Under the pieces are notes generated by a model. That model did not search any database. It worked only from the letters and a program-made list of their open reading frames with translations, and had not been told where the DNA came from. DNA of 64,000 nucleotides from Gordius sp. MW1. Taxonomy: Eukaryota; Nematomorpha; Gordioida; Gordea; Gordiidae. The DNA lies in assembly GCA_964036665.1 (NCBI GenBank), contig OZ038532.1:12666537-12730536 (forward strand), read 5' to 3'. A program made the position numbers and the translations under genes. Shown in pieces: positions 33,241 through 45,812 of the stretch (positions are counted from its first letter, which is position 1; every line of letters starts with the position of its first letter).

Positions 33241-33947
33241 GAATGCATCTATAAGTCAATAAAAATACCTTTGATAAAGCTTCCAACGCTGGAATGTTAG
33301 CATTAAGTTGATTTGTATTACTTTTACCACTGCTACGAAGATTGCTAAATAGAAATATTGGTTTAAATTATGATAATTGGGTATTGTGAGAATATATTTG
33401 TTCTAGAAACTTTTTAAGTGTTTCAAATGGCTGAAGACTTACACTTTATGAATAATTGACTAAAAACATAAAATATTAACGCAGTATAGATATAACCCAA
33501 ATAAGTTTATCCAATAATATAATTTACGGAAAAGCTTCTTTTATCATATGGAATAAAAAGCATATATGTAATTAATTGGGGAACATATTAATACTTATTT
33601 TAGAATCTAATATTTATATTCCTCTGGTTCATTCATATGGTAACGGGTCTGACCTGATTTAATATGAAAGAAAATTTTTATGCAGCAATAAAACATTTAA
33701 GCTTCATAAATTATACGTCATATGACGTCATTATTAAGTGCTAAAACGTATAAAACAACGTATAAAAAAACGTTATCTATCGAAAACTACTGGACCGATT
33801 TGGCTCGAAAAAATCTTAAAACATGCTCCGGAGTATGGGGAATAAACTGTGAAATTTTGAGCCAAATCGGTCTGGTAGTTTTCCAAATTTGGTGGTGGCA
33901 TACACACAAACATACAAACACACATAGTTTCATTTTTATATATAAGA

Positions 33948-34260
33948 TTAAGTAGTTGATTTCTTAGTACTATAATATCACAATGACGTTTTCTATTATT
34001 ATTCTTGTGATATGCTATTTCTGATAAGATAAATTTAATTTTAAACTTATGAATGAGTTTTTTATTAATATGTTTATTAAGTTTAATTTGATTGATAAAG
34101 TTTGGAATAAGATTATTACCTAGACATGTTGTTAGGAATACGATTTTGTTTACTGTGCTGTTGAATTTTGTTTGAAGGTTAAATAATTTGTAAATTTCTT
34201 TTACCAGATTCTAATTTTCTCAAATGAATATCCCAATACAATCTTTCAAATTCAATATAA
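33948..34260 (-). pseudogene. N-terminal segment of the Penelope-like ORF (upstream of Helitron)
   Basis: Minus frames read FERLYWDIHLRKLESGKR, then after a shift FLTTCLGNNLIPNFINQI...KLNKHINKKLIHKFKIKF and SEIAYHKNNNRKRHC. This is the 'LLKCLKNNIIPKGL.I'-like N-terminal region of Penelope proteins. It stops at the Helitron 5' end (33947) and is continued in frame at 28410. Confidence 0.65.
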
Positions 34261-36314
34261 AAAATGTTTTTATCTTTAGTAGTTTTTGAGAAAAGTGGTT
34301 CTAAGTTGCGTCACCTAAAAGTTACACTGGTACCTGTCGGGTTAATTAAACATAATCGGTTAGTTTGCTATTTAATAGCAAAACGAGGGTCTGATGTATT
34401 CACGGGGTAAAAATGTTTAATCAAATTACTTTTTATATCAATTTGCAAAATAATATACGAAAATATAAGCTTTTTGTCAAAAATTTAATTAAAAAAATGT
34501 ATATATTATCTTTTTGGGGGTGTTTTAAGTGTCTCAAAATCTTTTATGCAATTAAACCATAATATAATGCATTTACTTTTATTAGTCAAAATTTTTTTTC
34601 AAATTTTGGCCAAGGGGAGAAGGGAAGTTCCCCCTCCCGCTTCCCCCCCTGGCTACGCGCCTAAAATTGTATAGTTGTAATTTGAAATTCATTATTTCTT
34701 ATTCAAGTAAGGTCTTGTTCTGCAAAAACAATCTTACACTTAAAATACCACTCTTGTGTTTAGGTATATTTAATATCCTAAACATAACACCCCTATTAAA
34801 AATTCTAGTTAAAATACCGTATGTAGCCAATAATTTTTAATTTAGCTAGTTTAAAAAAACTTAAACCCTACTGCATAATTTTTGCAGACTTTAAATCTCG
34901 CAATCTATCAAAGAAGCAAACCGTTATGATCTAGGTTTCACTGCTTTAAAATGGCCTCAAGCCTAGGGGATAAAGATTGCAAAATCAAATTGAACAAAGA
35001 ATAGCTATATTTTAATTAAAATGACATATCGGCAGGAATCATTCGAGGGCGAGAATACATTTTCACTTTTAATGGCCTCCACCAAGATGTTGCTTCCAAG
35101 ACATTGCTCATAAACTTTCTACCGCACGCATGCAGTTGCAAACCCCTCCGCTAAAAGCTCGATAATTATATTTGGTTTTGAGAAATACGTTTTTAACCGC
35201 TTCTATTTTAACGTGATTAATTGCAGATGAAACAATTTGTTCTAAGCTCACATCAACCTGCACAGCTTACTTACCGATAGAGTGATCAAATTGCTTGCGT
35301 GAGCAATGCTCACTATGTGCTTTGCTCGAGCATGAACACTGAGTTGATTATATCGCGTTAGCGTGTGCTTGCTATTCGGTGCACTAGAGTCGAAATAGCA
35401 AAATCTGTTCAAGGATTGAGCAGAAACTCGAGCAGATAGCAGATTTATTAGAAGCAATTGCTACAAGTTAGTAACTTGTTTGCCCCCCCCCTTCTTCCTC
35501 CCTCTCACTTACCCAAAGGGGGGGGGGGGGGGAGGGGGAAGGGGGCCTATCTGCTCGGGCAATCTGCTCAATGCTGAGCATTTTTATAAGCTACTATTCT
35601 GCCTAGTGCAACGAATAGCAAGCACCTATTGTGGTAACGCGCATATTAAACAACAGTGTGCGTGCTCGCGTCAGGAGTTAAAGCAATTTCACAACCTTCT
35701 AGCGATTTCCCCTATTTATTATTATAAAATATTAGAGCGAAAAACCGTAAATCGTTTTTCAAAATGCATTAAAAACGTAGAAAGGAAAAACTTTTTGGAT
35801 CGTGCATACTGCGTATCGCTCTTAGATCAAAAATAATTGTTAGAAAAATTAATATAAAAACATGAGTGTATTTGAATGCAAAGTTGTAGGTCATAGAAAT
35901 CGGTGAAAAGCTTTAAGGACAAGGATAAACATTGCAATTGAAAATATTTAGAATGCGCGTGATATTTAGGGCCGCTAGATAATGCCTACTTGCCAGAGGT
36001 GTATAAAGTATGCAATGCTAAGGGTAAATTATTAGGGGTTGAGAACTTTCGGACTTATAGATTACAAAGAAACGCACATTCACGTTTCAATATATTGGAA
36101 AATACAAATTGACGCCCCAAAGGAGCAAAAGTTTAAATGATATTCTATATAGACAACTGTAGGGCGTATTTTTTATTTAAATATATCAACAATTTACATA
36201 TTGAACCAATTTTTATTTACAACTTCCATTATTTTCTCCATCTATATGAGAATAAAATAAAGAGTTATATTATTTTTGATATTTTTGAAAATTATAGTAA
36301 AAGCCATAAACAAC
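34261..36314. other. Intergenic region downstream of Notchless, with repeat debris
   Basis: No gene is recognised. At 34620-34668 is a lone hAT-MITE end (CCCCCCTGGCTACGCGCCT) without a partner. 35230-35480 has many GAGCAA/TTGCTC motifs like those at 12950-13140 and 14450-14560. Long C and G runs face each other at 35484-35492 and 35518-35534. At 36172 and 36212 TTTATT gives AATAAA on minus, possible poly(A) signals for Notchless. Confidence 0.45.
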
Positions 36315-39300
36315 TTACATTTTAAGTATCCTGTCTTTACCACCGCTTACAACGCATGAACCATCAGGACTCCAGTCTACAGCATATACCTGTTAGAGGT
36401 GTTTATAAGTTTAGTGAAAATTGAATGAAAATAAAAGTTATTAAAAAATTGATTTTAAAATGTTGACCCAATGTAAAGGACGATCAAAAATGATTATTTA
36501 TGAAAGACCATCTTTTTAAAAAACTTAGTGTTTAAAGTGGTGCCTAGTTAAAAATGCTTGAATTGTATTTGTATTGGGTTGAAGCTGCAAATCCTAGATT
36601 TAAACTTTTGCGCAGATCTTTTTAGGCAAGTGGGGCTAAAAAAGCAATATTTTAAAAACCAATCATATTATCATTTACCAAAATTTAATTGGCATCAATT
36701 GCAACTAAACCTAAATTTAAATAACTGATGGCAATCCAAATTACATTATCCTTTATGTTGATGCTTTAGTATGAAATATTTATATGTTACATCAGACAAA
36801 ATAGTACCTTTTTTGGCACTTGTAAAAATGCAAAGCAAACATTTTTTTAACAAATTTTATTCATATATCCCTTTGACCATTATCCACTAATACAAACATT
36901 ATCACAAATACGATAATTTTCTCGGGAATGGGTACTATAAAATTATATGGTGGAAAATTAAAAAAAAATATTTTGTATATGTTGGCAAAAGTTGGATAGC
37001 TAAATGAACAATAAATCTTATTTCATACAGGATTCGAAGAAAGTTCGCTACAATAAAAGTAAAAATAACCCACTTTAAAATGCTTTTAACAAGTATGATG
37101 TTTCCTGTGTTTAAATTTTTCAGCAAATTGCCAAAATATCATAAGTATTAAGGCTAGACTAACTTCATCGGCATGTCCCGGTAAATCTACGCACAACAAT
37201 TTGTTAGATGATGCGGGAATAGCTTTATTAAGCTTATTTAAGTTCCAAATTTTGACGGTAGAATCGGCGCTGGATGAAACCAAAAGACGGCTATCACTTG
37301 AAAAGCTCAATTGATATACCATTTGAACATGACCATAGAGTGAAGTTATGAACCTTGGAATTATAAAAAATAAATATAAACGCGAACAGTAAATCAATTT
37401 TAAGGCAATGTAAATTAAAAAAATTTGTGGAACGCTATTTAATAAACCAAATTAAATTACTTATCTTAGACAGCCCACACCAACATTAGCACAATTATCT
37501 CTTCTATTTCCTTAGGCCTAATTACAAAATAAACAAGAATAACCTAATAGAAAAAATGAAGCGAGAAAATTATTATGGTACAAAATTGGGATTTAAAGGT
37601 TAAGCTTAATATTGTTTTTGATCTTGACTATAAGTCTCCTGACATAACCCAACCTAAAAATGTGGAAAAAGCCCTCTTAAACATTTGCTGAAACTCAATA
37701 AAAAAAGATTATTCAAAAATATCAAACTTTTTCTAGCTATTAACCCTCGCGAGAGCATTCGTAGGGTATATTTGGCCCCATTTTTTGACTTCCTATAACT
37801 ATCGAACTATTAATTGAAATTATCTCAGATTTTGAATATATGTTTGTAAAGGACTCTTAATTGATAGTATAAATTTTGATAAATAATTAAACAATATTAC
37901 AAAAATTATTAACATTTTTCTGAAGTCATATTATTTTTTTTAATTTCAATGCCTCGCCTCATCTTACCTCTTAACATCATATACCATGAAATGAATATGA
38001 TTTTTTATAAAAAGAAAGTTGGAAATGCATAAAAAATTTAATTGCACATACATATGATGATATAAAAAAAATACAAACATTTATTCGTGGGGTACACAGG
38101 ACCCCTGTGGCCAAAAAGATGCTATATTTTAAAAAGTAGTGGGCCAAAAGTTATAAAATTCTCCTTAAATTTAGTTTATGGTAAAATATTAGACTACTGA
38201 AAAGGCCAGATGAATTTGTCTAGAAACGCGTTTTATATTTAATTTTATAACTATCGTGGGATCCGTGGTGTCCCACGAATGCGGCAAGTAACCGAGTTTA
38301 AACTTTAATTTTAATTAAAATAAAAAATGGTCACACACAACTAACAAGCAATATTTTTTAAAACACCTTTCATTCTGCAAAATTTTTTTTATTTTTAAGA
38401 TGGATTATCAGTAAAAAAATAATACTATTTGAGAAATTTTGCCATCATGTTAGCATTTATTTTTTTTCAACCTCACATTGATTTCAACCTACCCCTATAT
38501 CATTTAAGTCAAAATTTAAGATCTAATTTTCAAACTAGGATAATTGCCAATTGCGCAAAAAAAGATCAAAATCTAAGTTTATTCCAATATTATTTATTTG
38601 CCATATATTCTTTGTAATGCAATTTGATAAAAAACAAACATCATAATATGTTCTTGTGATAATTAATTATACCGCCATCTATAAATATTTTTGGTGAAAA
38701 TGTTATTTTTAGAATTCTTGACCATCTCGTAGCCGACCCCAAGCTTTTTATGATTGAAATACGATAATGGGTCATAAAGGAGTGCACATTGTGAAATTGG
38801 TAATTCGATGGGAAATATGTTTTTATGATTTTTCACTAAATTTGACCACAAATAATTAACCGCAAAAGTTTGAGGTTTTGATTAAATTATTTCGATGGAG
38901 AATTTTTTAGGAACAAAATGCACCAAAATCTGAGTTTTCAAAAATATGACAAAAATAGTAAAATCCATAAAACGCTCAAAAACGTGATTTTGGCCCTTTA
39001 AACGTCCATAACTTAAAAAGTATTGGCCCAAAATGGCTAAAATTTTCAGAAATTACTTTAATAAATGAGGTCTATACCCTCACCAGAAATTAACCTGATC
39101 TGAAATGGTCGGTCGAAAATCGTTTTTTTGACGATTCGACATGGAATGGCCCCAAACTAACAAACGACAACTCAAGTACATAATAATTTGTTATGTGAGT
39201 TTTAATCAAAGTGACCTTTGCATTAGTGCCAAATCATGCTTTATAATTTTAAAAAAATCTTTAGAAAGTGAAAACAAATAAGAATTTATGCCTGGGCTGT

Positions 39301-42300
39301 CGTCACCGTCAGATTTCAAGAGGATTAAAATTTCCAAATTAATAAACTCTGCAAAAATATGGAAGCTCGTAAGTTTCACTTCACCACATTTATAACTTTA
39401 CGTGTTAAATCTTACTTTCCCATATATCCATCCCATACTTTGATGCTTTTGTCAAATGATGCGCTCACTATGTATTTCCCATCGGGAGAAAAACGGACGT
39501 CGTTTACCGTTTGATGGTGTCCGGTCATGTGAGCCAATGGTTTTACCGATGTCTCGGGCGTCCATAAATAAAGCGTAAAATCATCGCTAGCAGATACTAA
39601 TCTTTCTTGCGGTTCTTTGTTCGTAGAATCATTGATACACACACCCTGATTGTTTTTTAAAGCAAAAAAATATTATATCGTGTAACACCTTACCACATTT
39701 TTTAGATAATATTAGGGGAAGGCATGAAATCAAATTTCATACAAATGCAATGACAACAGTTTTTAAATGTTTTAATTGCTTCTCAGTATGCGAGGTAGCA
39801 CATAATTTGTAATTTCACCATAGACTATATAGACTATAATGTGTACCATCAATTCCACCATTTTGAATCTAACTATTTGTCATGCCTTTCTGCAGTGTAC
39901 CCCATTAAAACAGAAAAAGTGAATTTATCTCCCTAATTAGTATAATTAAATAAGAATGTTAATAAATGATTCAAGCATTAACATCACATCATTATAGTAT
40001 TTTTATTTTTATGAATTTTATAAATAATATATATTTTAGGTTTTTTTATGTTTAACTAGTTAAATATTTCTTATACCGTTTTAAACACTTTAATTAACGA
40101 AAATTACAATAATCTATATGTCCTTCATTTATTTGTGCACATCTCAAAATGGCGGAAAACATTACACTTATTTAAAATTAATGAGCAGTCTATCAAGTCT
40201 ATTAACTTTACAATATTATTGATTAAAAAGTAATTATTTAAGAATTAATGCAGCATTTAACAAAAATGTAAAGGCATCAAAATTCTCCATATTTTTGATG
40301 TAGGTGATGACTAAATTTAGCATAGATAAAACCGACGCTCAGATATCAGCAAAACAGTTGCAGGTCTATGTGTTGTTGCCTAATACAAATTTCTTTACAA
40401 TAAAATCTAAGGCAAATAAAAAAATTATAAAAACTTTTAGCATTTTATTGTATCGTTGGAGAGCTAAATCGCTCATATTATCGGCTTGATTAATCTCAGT
40501 GTCTGAAACGTGTGATTTCATCGAATCTTCGGGACTAAAACAGGCTGTTCGTAAAACGTAATCGGAGTTAAGGGCTATCCCGTTCACCCAATGTGCATGA
40601 GATTTAAGTGTACCACATAACACGCCCTTGAAATTGGTTATAAAAATTATAAACATTATAAATTATCGCAATAAAATTTAAATTATTGTACTTTGACTCA
40701 ATTTTAAATAAATTTTACTTTTTAAACGTAATCTCAAACAAAAGTTTGGAGAATGATTTTGACAAAAGGATCTTAAATTTATATAGTTCAAGAAAGTAAC
40801 ATAGAAGACCCGTATAAAATATTATTTTTGGTTTAAGGCACATTATTACTTCGTAGACAATATTTATTAAAAATGAAATTCTTCTTTTATTTGGTTTTAT
40901 TCTTAACCTCACTCACAGTAAGCATGGACTAAAAATTAGTGCTTAAAAATTGTCATGTAAAGCTTAAAAATTTGGAAACCGAGTATGATCGCAAGGTATG
41001 GTAGTTATTAACTTACATTATCGGCCCGCCAAACCTTTATCGTTTTATCTTGAGAAGCAGAATATAATAGATTGCGTCCACCCCATTTTATGCAAGTGAC
41101 AGAGGCAGTATGTCCACTCAAAGAAGTTATGCATAAACGCGTCATCGTGTTCCAAATTTTAATGGTACAATCCTATTCGAAGAGAGACAAGGGTAAAATT
41201 TAAGCGAGGCATATTATTTAATACCTTGGAACAGGTGGCCAATTTACTACAGGTCGGATTACTGCATTCACAAATAAAAAATAGAATGTACAAATGTTGT
41301 GAAAGTGAGGCTTACTTATGTAACGGTTCCCATGCTATGGAATTTATCCATTGCTTATGAGCATTCACAGGAGCACCTATTATGGAACATTTGTCTGCAT
41401 CCCAAAAACACATCTAATAATTTTTATACGATTTATTGCAGTGTATATTTGATAATGAGGGAACTATTTATTTAGCGATTCCATTATATATATTTAGAAA
41501 GTAAAATAATTTCAAGTGTAAATACCTAAAAAATGGGATTTAATAAGAATGTAAGGGCGAGCTCGAATCAGGCCAAAAATTATTCAAAAATTTCTGATTC
41601 GAAAATTATTGGGCTCGGATTGATTAAAACAATTTTGCATTGCTCTAATTGTACTCAAAGAATAAAGGTATATTTATATAGATATATTAAAATTATCATT
41701 TAGCTAAATGTGTTAACTTTAAATTATTTGAGATTATTATGGATTATTAAACAAAAATTTACTATGGCTCAATAATATTTTTATCTTTAATTAACTAAAT
41801 TTTCGGGTATAAATTAATCTAGGTCATATATATTCATTTTTTCTTTGATCATAAAATATTTGTTAATCATAGTTCCTAGCAAAACAGGCGCGTAGCCAGG
41901 ATTTTCACGAGGGGGAGGGGGGGGGGGGGGGGGGGGGTGGGGGAAATCTAGCAAAAAAAAATTTTACAACGCATTTTGTCAAAAAATATATCAAAATGTT
42001 TCTAAGTTTTTATAAATGTCTTAAAGTCTTTGATTTAACTAAACTATAATAATTTAACTCATTTAATTTAGTCATTAATCAAAAAACAGGTCCCCCCCCC
42101 CATTTACGCCACTGTAGCAAAAAAAAATTATAAAAATAAGTTAATTAAAATAGTCAATAAAAATGTTCACTAATTTATAGTTACATAAATAAGTTTTACT
42201 CAAGTGACAATTTTAATTGCTAGAATCTAAGATTCAATTTTTAGAAACTCGAGAAATTTAATTAACAATTTTGAATCTTCCCGCCTCCTTTACATCATTT

Positions 42301-43869
42301 GCCCCTGATTATTTTTAATAGTTTCAACTTATTATTTTTAAATTACAATAAAGAAAATTACAAAAATTCTAGCTTTCTTACGATCAATATGTCATTAACG
42401 TGATATTCATTTTCAAAAATGTAGCCATAATAATTTGGAGTCCGAGGAACCCTAACAAGCAAACTAATATAGATAATTTTTCAAAAAAGCATCATTTTGC
42501 CCATTTCCAATTTATTGAATTAAAATGCTTATTAATATATATACAAATTCAAAATGCAAGTGGAATTACGTTTTTTACATATTTACAGGATTCCAAATAA
42601 TACAAATTTCACAAAAATTACACCTTTGGAAAATAACTCAAAAATAAAAACATAAAGTATGAGGGTTATTATAACAATTACTTTTCTAAAGGCAAAGCCA
42701 GATAGTAAAGTAATGTAATTTTATGATAATTTAAGCCTAAATTAAAAAATTATAAAACACACAGATTGTTGTTAATGGCAATATAGTTATTTTAAATGGG
42801 TGGATTTTTTAAAGCAACTTAAAAGTTTTTGCTTTGCAATTTAAAAAATGTTAAATACAACAAACCTCATTAATTTACAAAAAAGCTATAAAAAAATGCA
42901 CAAAGAAATCCTAATAATAACATTTGTATGTTGATTGGGTGGCCCAATAAATAGAAAATATAGGGAATAAAAAATTATAGGATACCTTGGGTGCCAAAAT
43001 CTACTGAAATTTAAAATCCTAGCTAACAAGTTTGATATTTTAACAAAATCATGTATAAAAGTCTAGAATTAATGAACAGAAAAAGACAAAGCTTTATAAC
43101 AAATATAGAAATAAAATACAATAATATAAAAATTATAGCTACACTAATATGAAAATACATAACAAATAGAATGGTCATTTAATAATGACTGATTGATATG
43201 AAACCAAATTTTATCAAATAATTAAGCAAATATTATATCAATCACATAGCATTTAAAAGTTAAGTAATTATACTTATTAATAAGGTTCTTACCATTCCAT
43301 CTTTATCAGCAGAAACTAGTTTTTTGCAATCAGGTGACCAAGAAACATATAACACCCAATTTTTATGTACACTTGATGTGAACATAGGAGTATTTGTTGA
43401 CAAATCCCATAAACGTACAGTCATGTCACCTGAGCCACTGGCTAATTTTCTAAGTATTTTTAAACAAAAATTAGCAAATATTTTTTACTTTCCGTTTGGA
43501 GAAAATTGTACTGTCAAAATGGCTCCACCATGACCAGACAAAGAACTTGTGCATCTAGTGACAGGGTGAATATTAAAAGATGACTTTGGATATATGTAAA
43601 TATTAACAATGTTTTCCAGGCCATTATCCTCACTATTTAGAGAACCTTCAATTGTACCAATGATAAGAGACTTTTGATCAATATAGAATTGATAAGAAAC
43701 ATTCTCCTCCTATAAATAAGAACTCAAAAAAGCTAACATTTACATTTTTTAAGAGCGTGTTGCAAATGATTTGTAGCTGTGACTCTGTCGTGCAGAGTGG
43801 CACATTTAATGAGGGCCCTAATGTTTCTCCATGCTCATTGTGCAACTGTATGTGCAAAGTTTTGATCAT
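36315..43869 (-). CDS. Nle1: Notchless / NLE1 WD40 ribosome-assembly factor, 10 exons
   Basis: Exons (minus): 43869-43744, 43709-43489, 43449-43293, 41413-41316, 41261-41225, 41172-41017, 40626-40435, 39645-39416, 37353-37164, 36389-36315. Phases agree throughout and give 493 residues (human NLE1 is 485). The first 100 or so residues are the NLE domain (HNEHGETLGPSLNVPLCTTE), which contacts the Rea1/midasin AAA ATPase. HPVTRCTSSLSGHGGAILTV then opens an eight-bladed WD40 propeller with GHTASVTCIKWGG, SASQDKTIKVW, SASDDFTLYLW, SASFDKSIKVWDG and LPGHADEVYAVDWSPDG. NLE/Rsa4 drives pre-60S ribosome maturation in the nucleus and was also found as a Notch modifier. Introns hold several MITEs. The exon 7 donor is a weak GTTTTT. 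Confidence 0.95.
37744..38285. mobile_element. piggyBac-like MITE, copy B, damaged right end
   Basis: Begins with TTAA (37740-37743) then CCCTCGCGAGAG. It matches copy A (12232-12814) in inverted orientation through GGGTACACAGGACCCCTGT and GGGATCCGTGG. The right end diverges after CCCACGAAT, so the second TTAA is not seen. In an intron of Notchless. Confidence 0.65.
39829..40203. mobile_element. P-like MITE (375 bp, 8-bp TSD 6/8)
   Basis: Left end CATAGACTATATAGACTATA and right end GAGCAGTCTATCAAGTCTAT match the ends of the P-like element at 4392-6016. The inner CAAAATGGCGG motif is shared too. Flanking 8-mers AATTTCAC and AACTTTAC differ at two sites. Non-coding; in a Notchless intron. Confidence 0.75.
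41885..42114. mobile_element. hAT-like MITE with long G run (230 bp, exact 8-bp TSD)
   Basis: Left end CAGGCGCGTAGCCAGG, then about 28 mostly G bases at 41911-41943. Right end has 11 C then ATTTACGCCACTG. The duplication TAGCAAAA is exact at 41877-41884 and 42115-42122. G run near one end and C run near the other make it partly self-complementary. In intron 3 of Notchless. Confidence 0.85.
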
Positions 43870-43911
43870 ATCAAAATAGGTATTAATGAATGAAACAGCT
43901 GTTAGATTTTT

Positions 43912-44105
43912 CGTACCAAGTCAAACGTTATAAGGACAGTAATTATAAAACACCTAAAAATTTCTATAAAAATTATGATATAAGCTTTTAAATGCTTTTA
44001 ATTTAGGTAGATCTGAAGGTATCAATTCATAATTAGGGTACTCTATAATACGGTTAGGGTTGGGGTTGGTGTTTTTAGGTGTTTTATAACGTTTGACCCC
44101 GATTC
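43912..44105. mobile_element. MITE about 40 bp upstream of the Notchless start
   Basis: Inverted inner repeats GTCAAACGTTATAA (left, interrupted) and TTTTTAGGTGTTTTATAACG (right) face each other. TAGATTTTT is repeated exactly at 43903-43911 and 44106-44114, a likely 9-bp target duplication. The outermost bases of the two ends do not pair well, so the exact limits are less sure. The element must lie in or next to the Notchless promoter/5' UTR. Confidence 0.6.
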
Positions 44106-44604
44106 TAGATTTTTAAGACCTCGTATCGGGATATAGGCTAAATCCCGAAAAGGCACAATCCCGAAGCTACGATAATGCCACTGCTACGATTTTCAAATTT
44201 CCATATGTTTTTTAATTTTAAAGTTTTATTATATCCCCGATAATATTATGTAGTTTCAATGAATTCAAGAGCTAGAATTGGGTGCAACCTTTACAGTTTT
44301 CTTATGTAAGAATCACATTTATTTTGTTAAATTTATATTGAAATATTTTTACCCACCAGGATTATAAAGATAAAAATAAGGGTTTTACATTATAAAAATT
44401 ATTATCACTTTTTTAAAACTTTTCATACTTGTTGTTATGCTATATATAATTTTTATTACTTTCAATTAATTCAAGAAGCCATATTTGGGTGCAATGTTTA
44501 ATATCTACTTGTACATGAAAATTTATAAAATCTGGAACAAATTTATATATATTGTTAGCTTTATACAATAAAACATTAAATATTATTGTTTTGAGATTAT
44601 CGTG

Positions 44605-45159
44605 TGGATTCCCCATTTCCCCCAACCCCTCGTAAAACAGTGTATCTCATTCGATTAATTACAACATTTATTGTTAGAATTCTTAACATTGTCGGATCTT
44701 TTGATCTTTTTTCTTATACGAGAAGTACATTTGCCTATCAGAGGCATACTCACTGATTAACCCCTTTTCCTGTAACTTTAAGTACATAGTGATACTTTTA
44801 CTTTCTATTTAATTTCAGTACGTGTGTGACTTTACCCCCCTCCTTCCGACGCGCTTTTACTTATTTATTTATTTCTCCCCATATTTGATTGTTTATCAAC
44901 ATGAACACGCATCAGTGATTTTGATAACGCGTTTCGATTAATTATTTTAATTCTTGTGTGATTTAATTCATTATTTAATTCTCGGATACAAAATAAATTA
45001 GGTAAAATTCTATGTAGTAAAAAGGAGTTTAATAATTTTACCCCTCTTCCTAAATGGGAAGAGGGTGTCCCTTTATTATGCAGCTCGTTCAATATCTCCC
45101 CTTATTCCTATTCCTCATAGCTTAAATCCCATCCTGAACAAATACAAAGAGTTCATCAT
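44605..45159. repeat. Direct repeat, copy 1 (possible 5' LTR)
   Basis: 555 bp, matching 45813-46367 with scattered differences. Contains ATTTATTTATTTCTC and the palindrome-rich AACGCGTTTCGATTAATT. Confidence 0.75.
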
Positions 45160-45812
45160 TTTATGTAAGAATTGGTATTTAAAACAGAATAATGGTGTCA
45201 GAAGACAAATTCTCCCACTCCTACCCTCGGAACAATCATTTAAAAATAATTGGCAACAAATCCCCCCTTCTGCTGAATGAAATAAATCATATTCTAGAGA
45301 TTAAATTCTTATAACTGGAGAAGAACAACAAGCAAATTATCACATGATTGCCTCAAAACTAAGGGAAAACTAAATCGTACTCAAGCGTCAGCCATGTTAG
45401 TGCTAATAAAGCTATAGATAAGGTCGGATCTGTGCCTATGACCATAATTGTTAAGGAAGCGGGTGTCTCCTTAATTTTCAGATGAGGGCAAGAGTTAGGC
45501 ATATACAAATGATGAGAATTCCTCATTTAAGATGGATCGTAGGACAAGAGTATCCGATAACGAATGGCAAGACGCACCGAATGAAGGATTATTCCCACAC
45601 TATTTTATGGAAGGTTACCCAAGTCGTATATAATAATACGCGAGGTTAATTTTATAATTAGTATAATATTGTTGATATATTATATTATGGTGATGATAAT
45701 ATGGTTTAATATTGTAAGTCAGTCTAATTTAGCAGATGAATTTTTGTCTATAAATATCCCTAACCCTGGCCCTAATTTTGGTAAAAGGGAAGGTATCGTA
45801 TCCCTTGATACG

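Larger units (their letters stand above)
28411..33947 (-). mobile_element. Composite Helitron (two 5' ends, one 3' end) inside the Penelope-like element
   Basis: The minus-strand 5' end is TCTTATATATAAAAATGAAAC at 33947. The 3' end is the hairpin GGCAAAACAACGTTTGCC and CTAG at 28440-28411. It sits exactly between A and T of the host PLE frame without a duplication. A second 5' end of the same family starts at 29392, where the Rep frame is cut off. About 190 bp at both 5' ends (33750-33947 and 29205-29392) are close copies. Since the PLE resumes directly after 28411, both parts appear to have moved as one unit, or the outer 3' end was lost later. It includes Rep but no helicase. Confidence 0.78.
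26157..34260 (-). mobile_element. Penelope-like element, split by a Helitron insertion
   Basis: Coding on minus runs 34260-33948, then 28410-26157. Between them lies the Helitron composite at 28411-33947. The N-terminal segment reads ...NNNRKRHCDIIVLRNQLLN up to the Helitron. On the other side the same frame goes on at TINNDKLKLYNYINTS. The join is at an AT dinucleotide with no duplication, as expected for Helitrons. Downstream come the PLE RT with YVDD and the GIY-YIG endonuclease. PLEs retrotranspose through an unusual RT related to telomerase. Terminal repeats of the PLE were not found. Several frameshifts show it is dead. Confidence 0.8.

Noticed and set aside
43324-43533. Plus-strand 69-residue frame
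   Set aside because: Antisense of Notchless exons 2 and 3.
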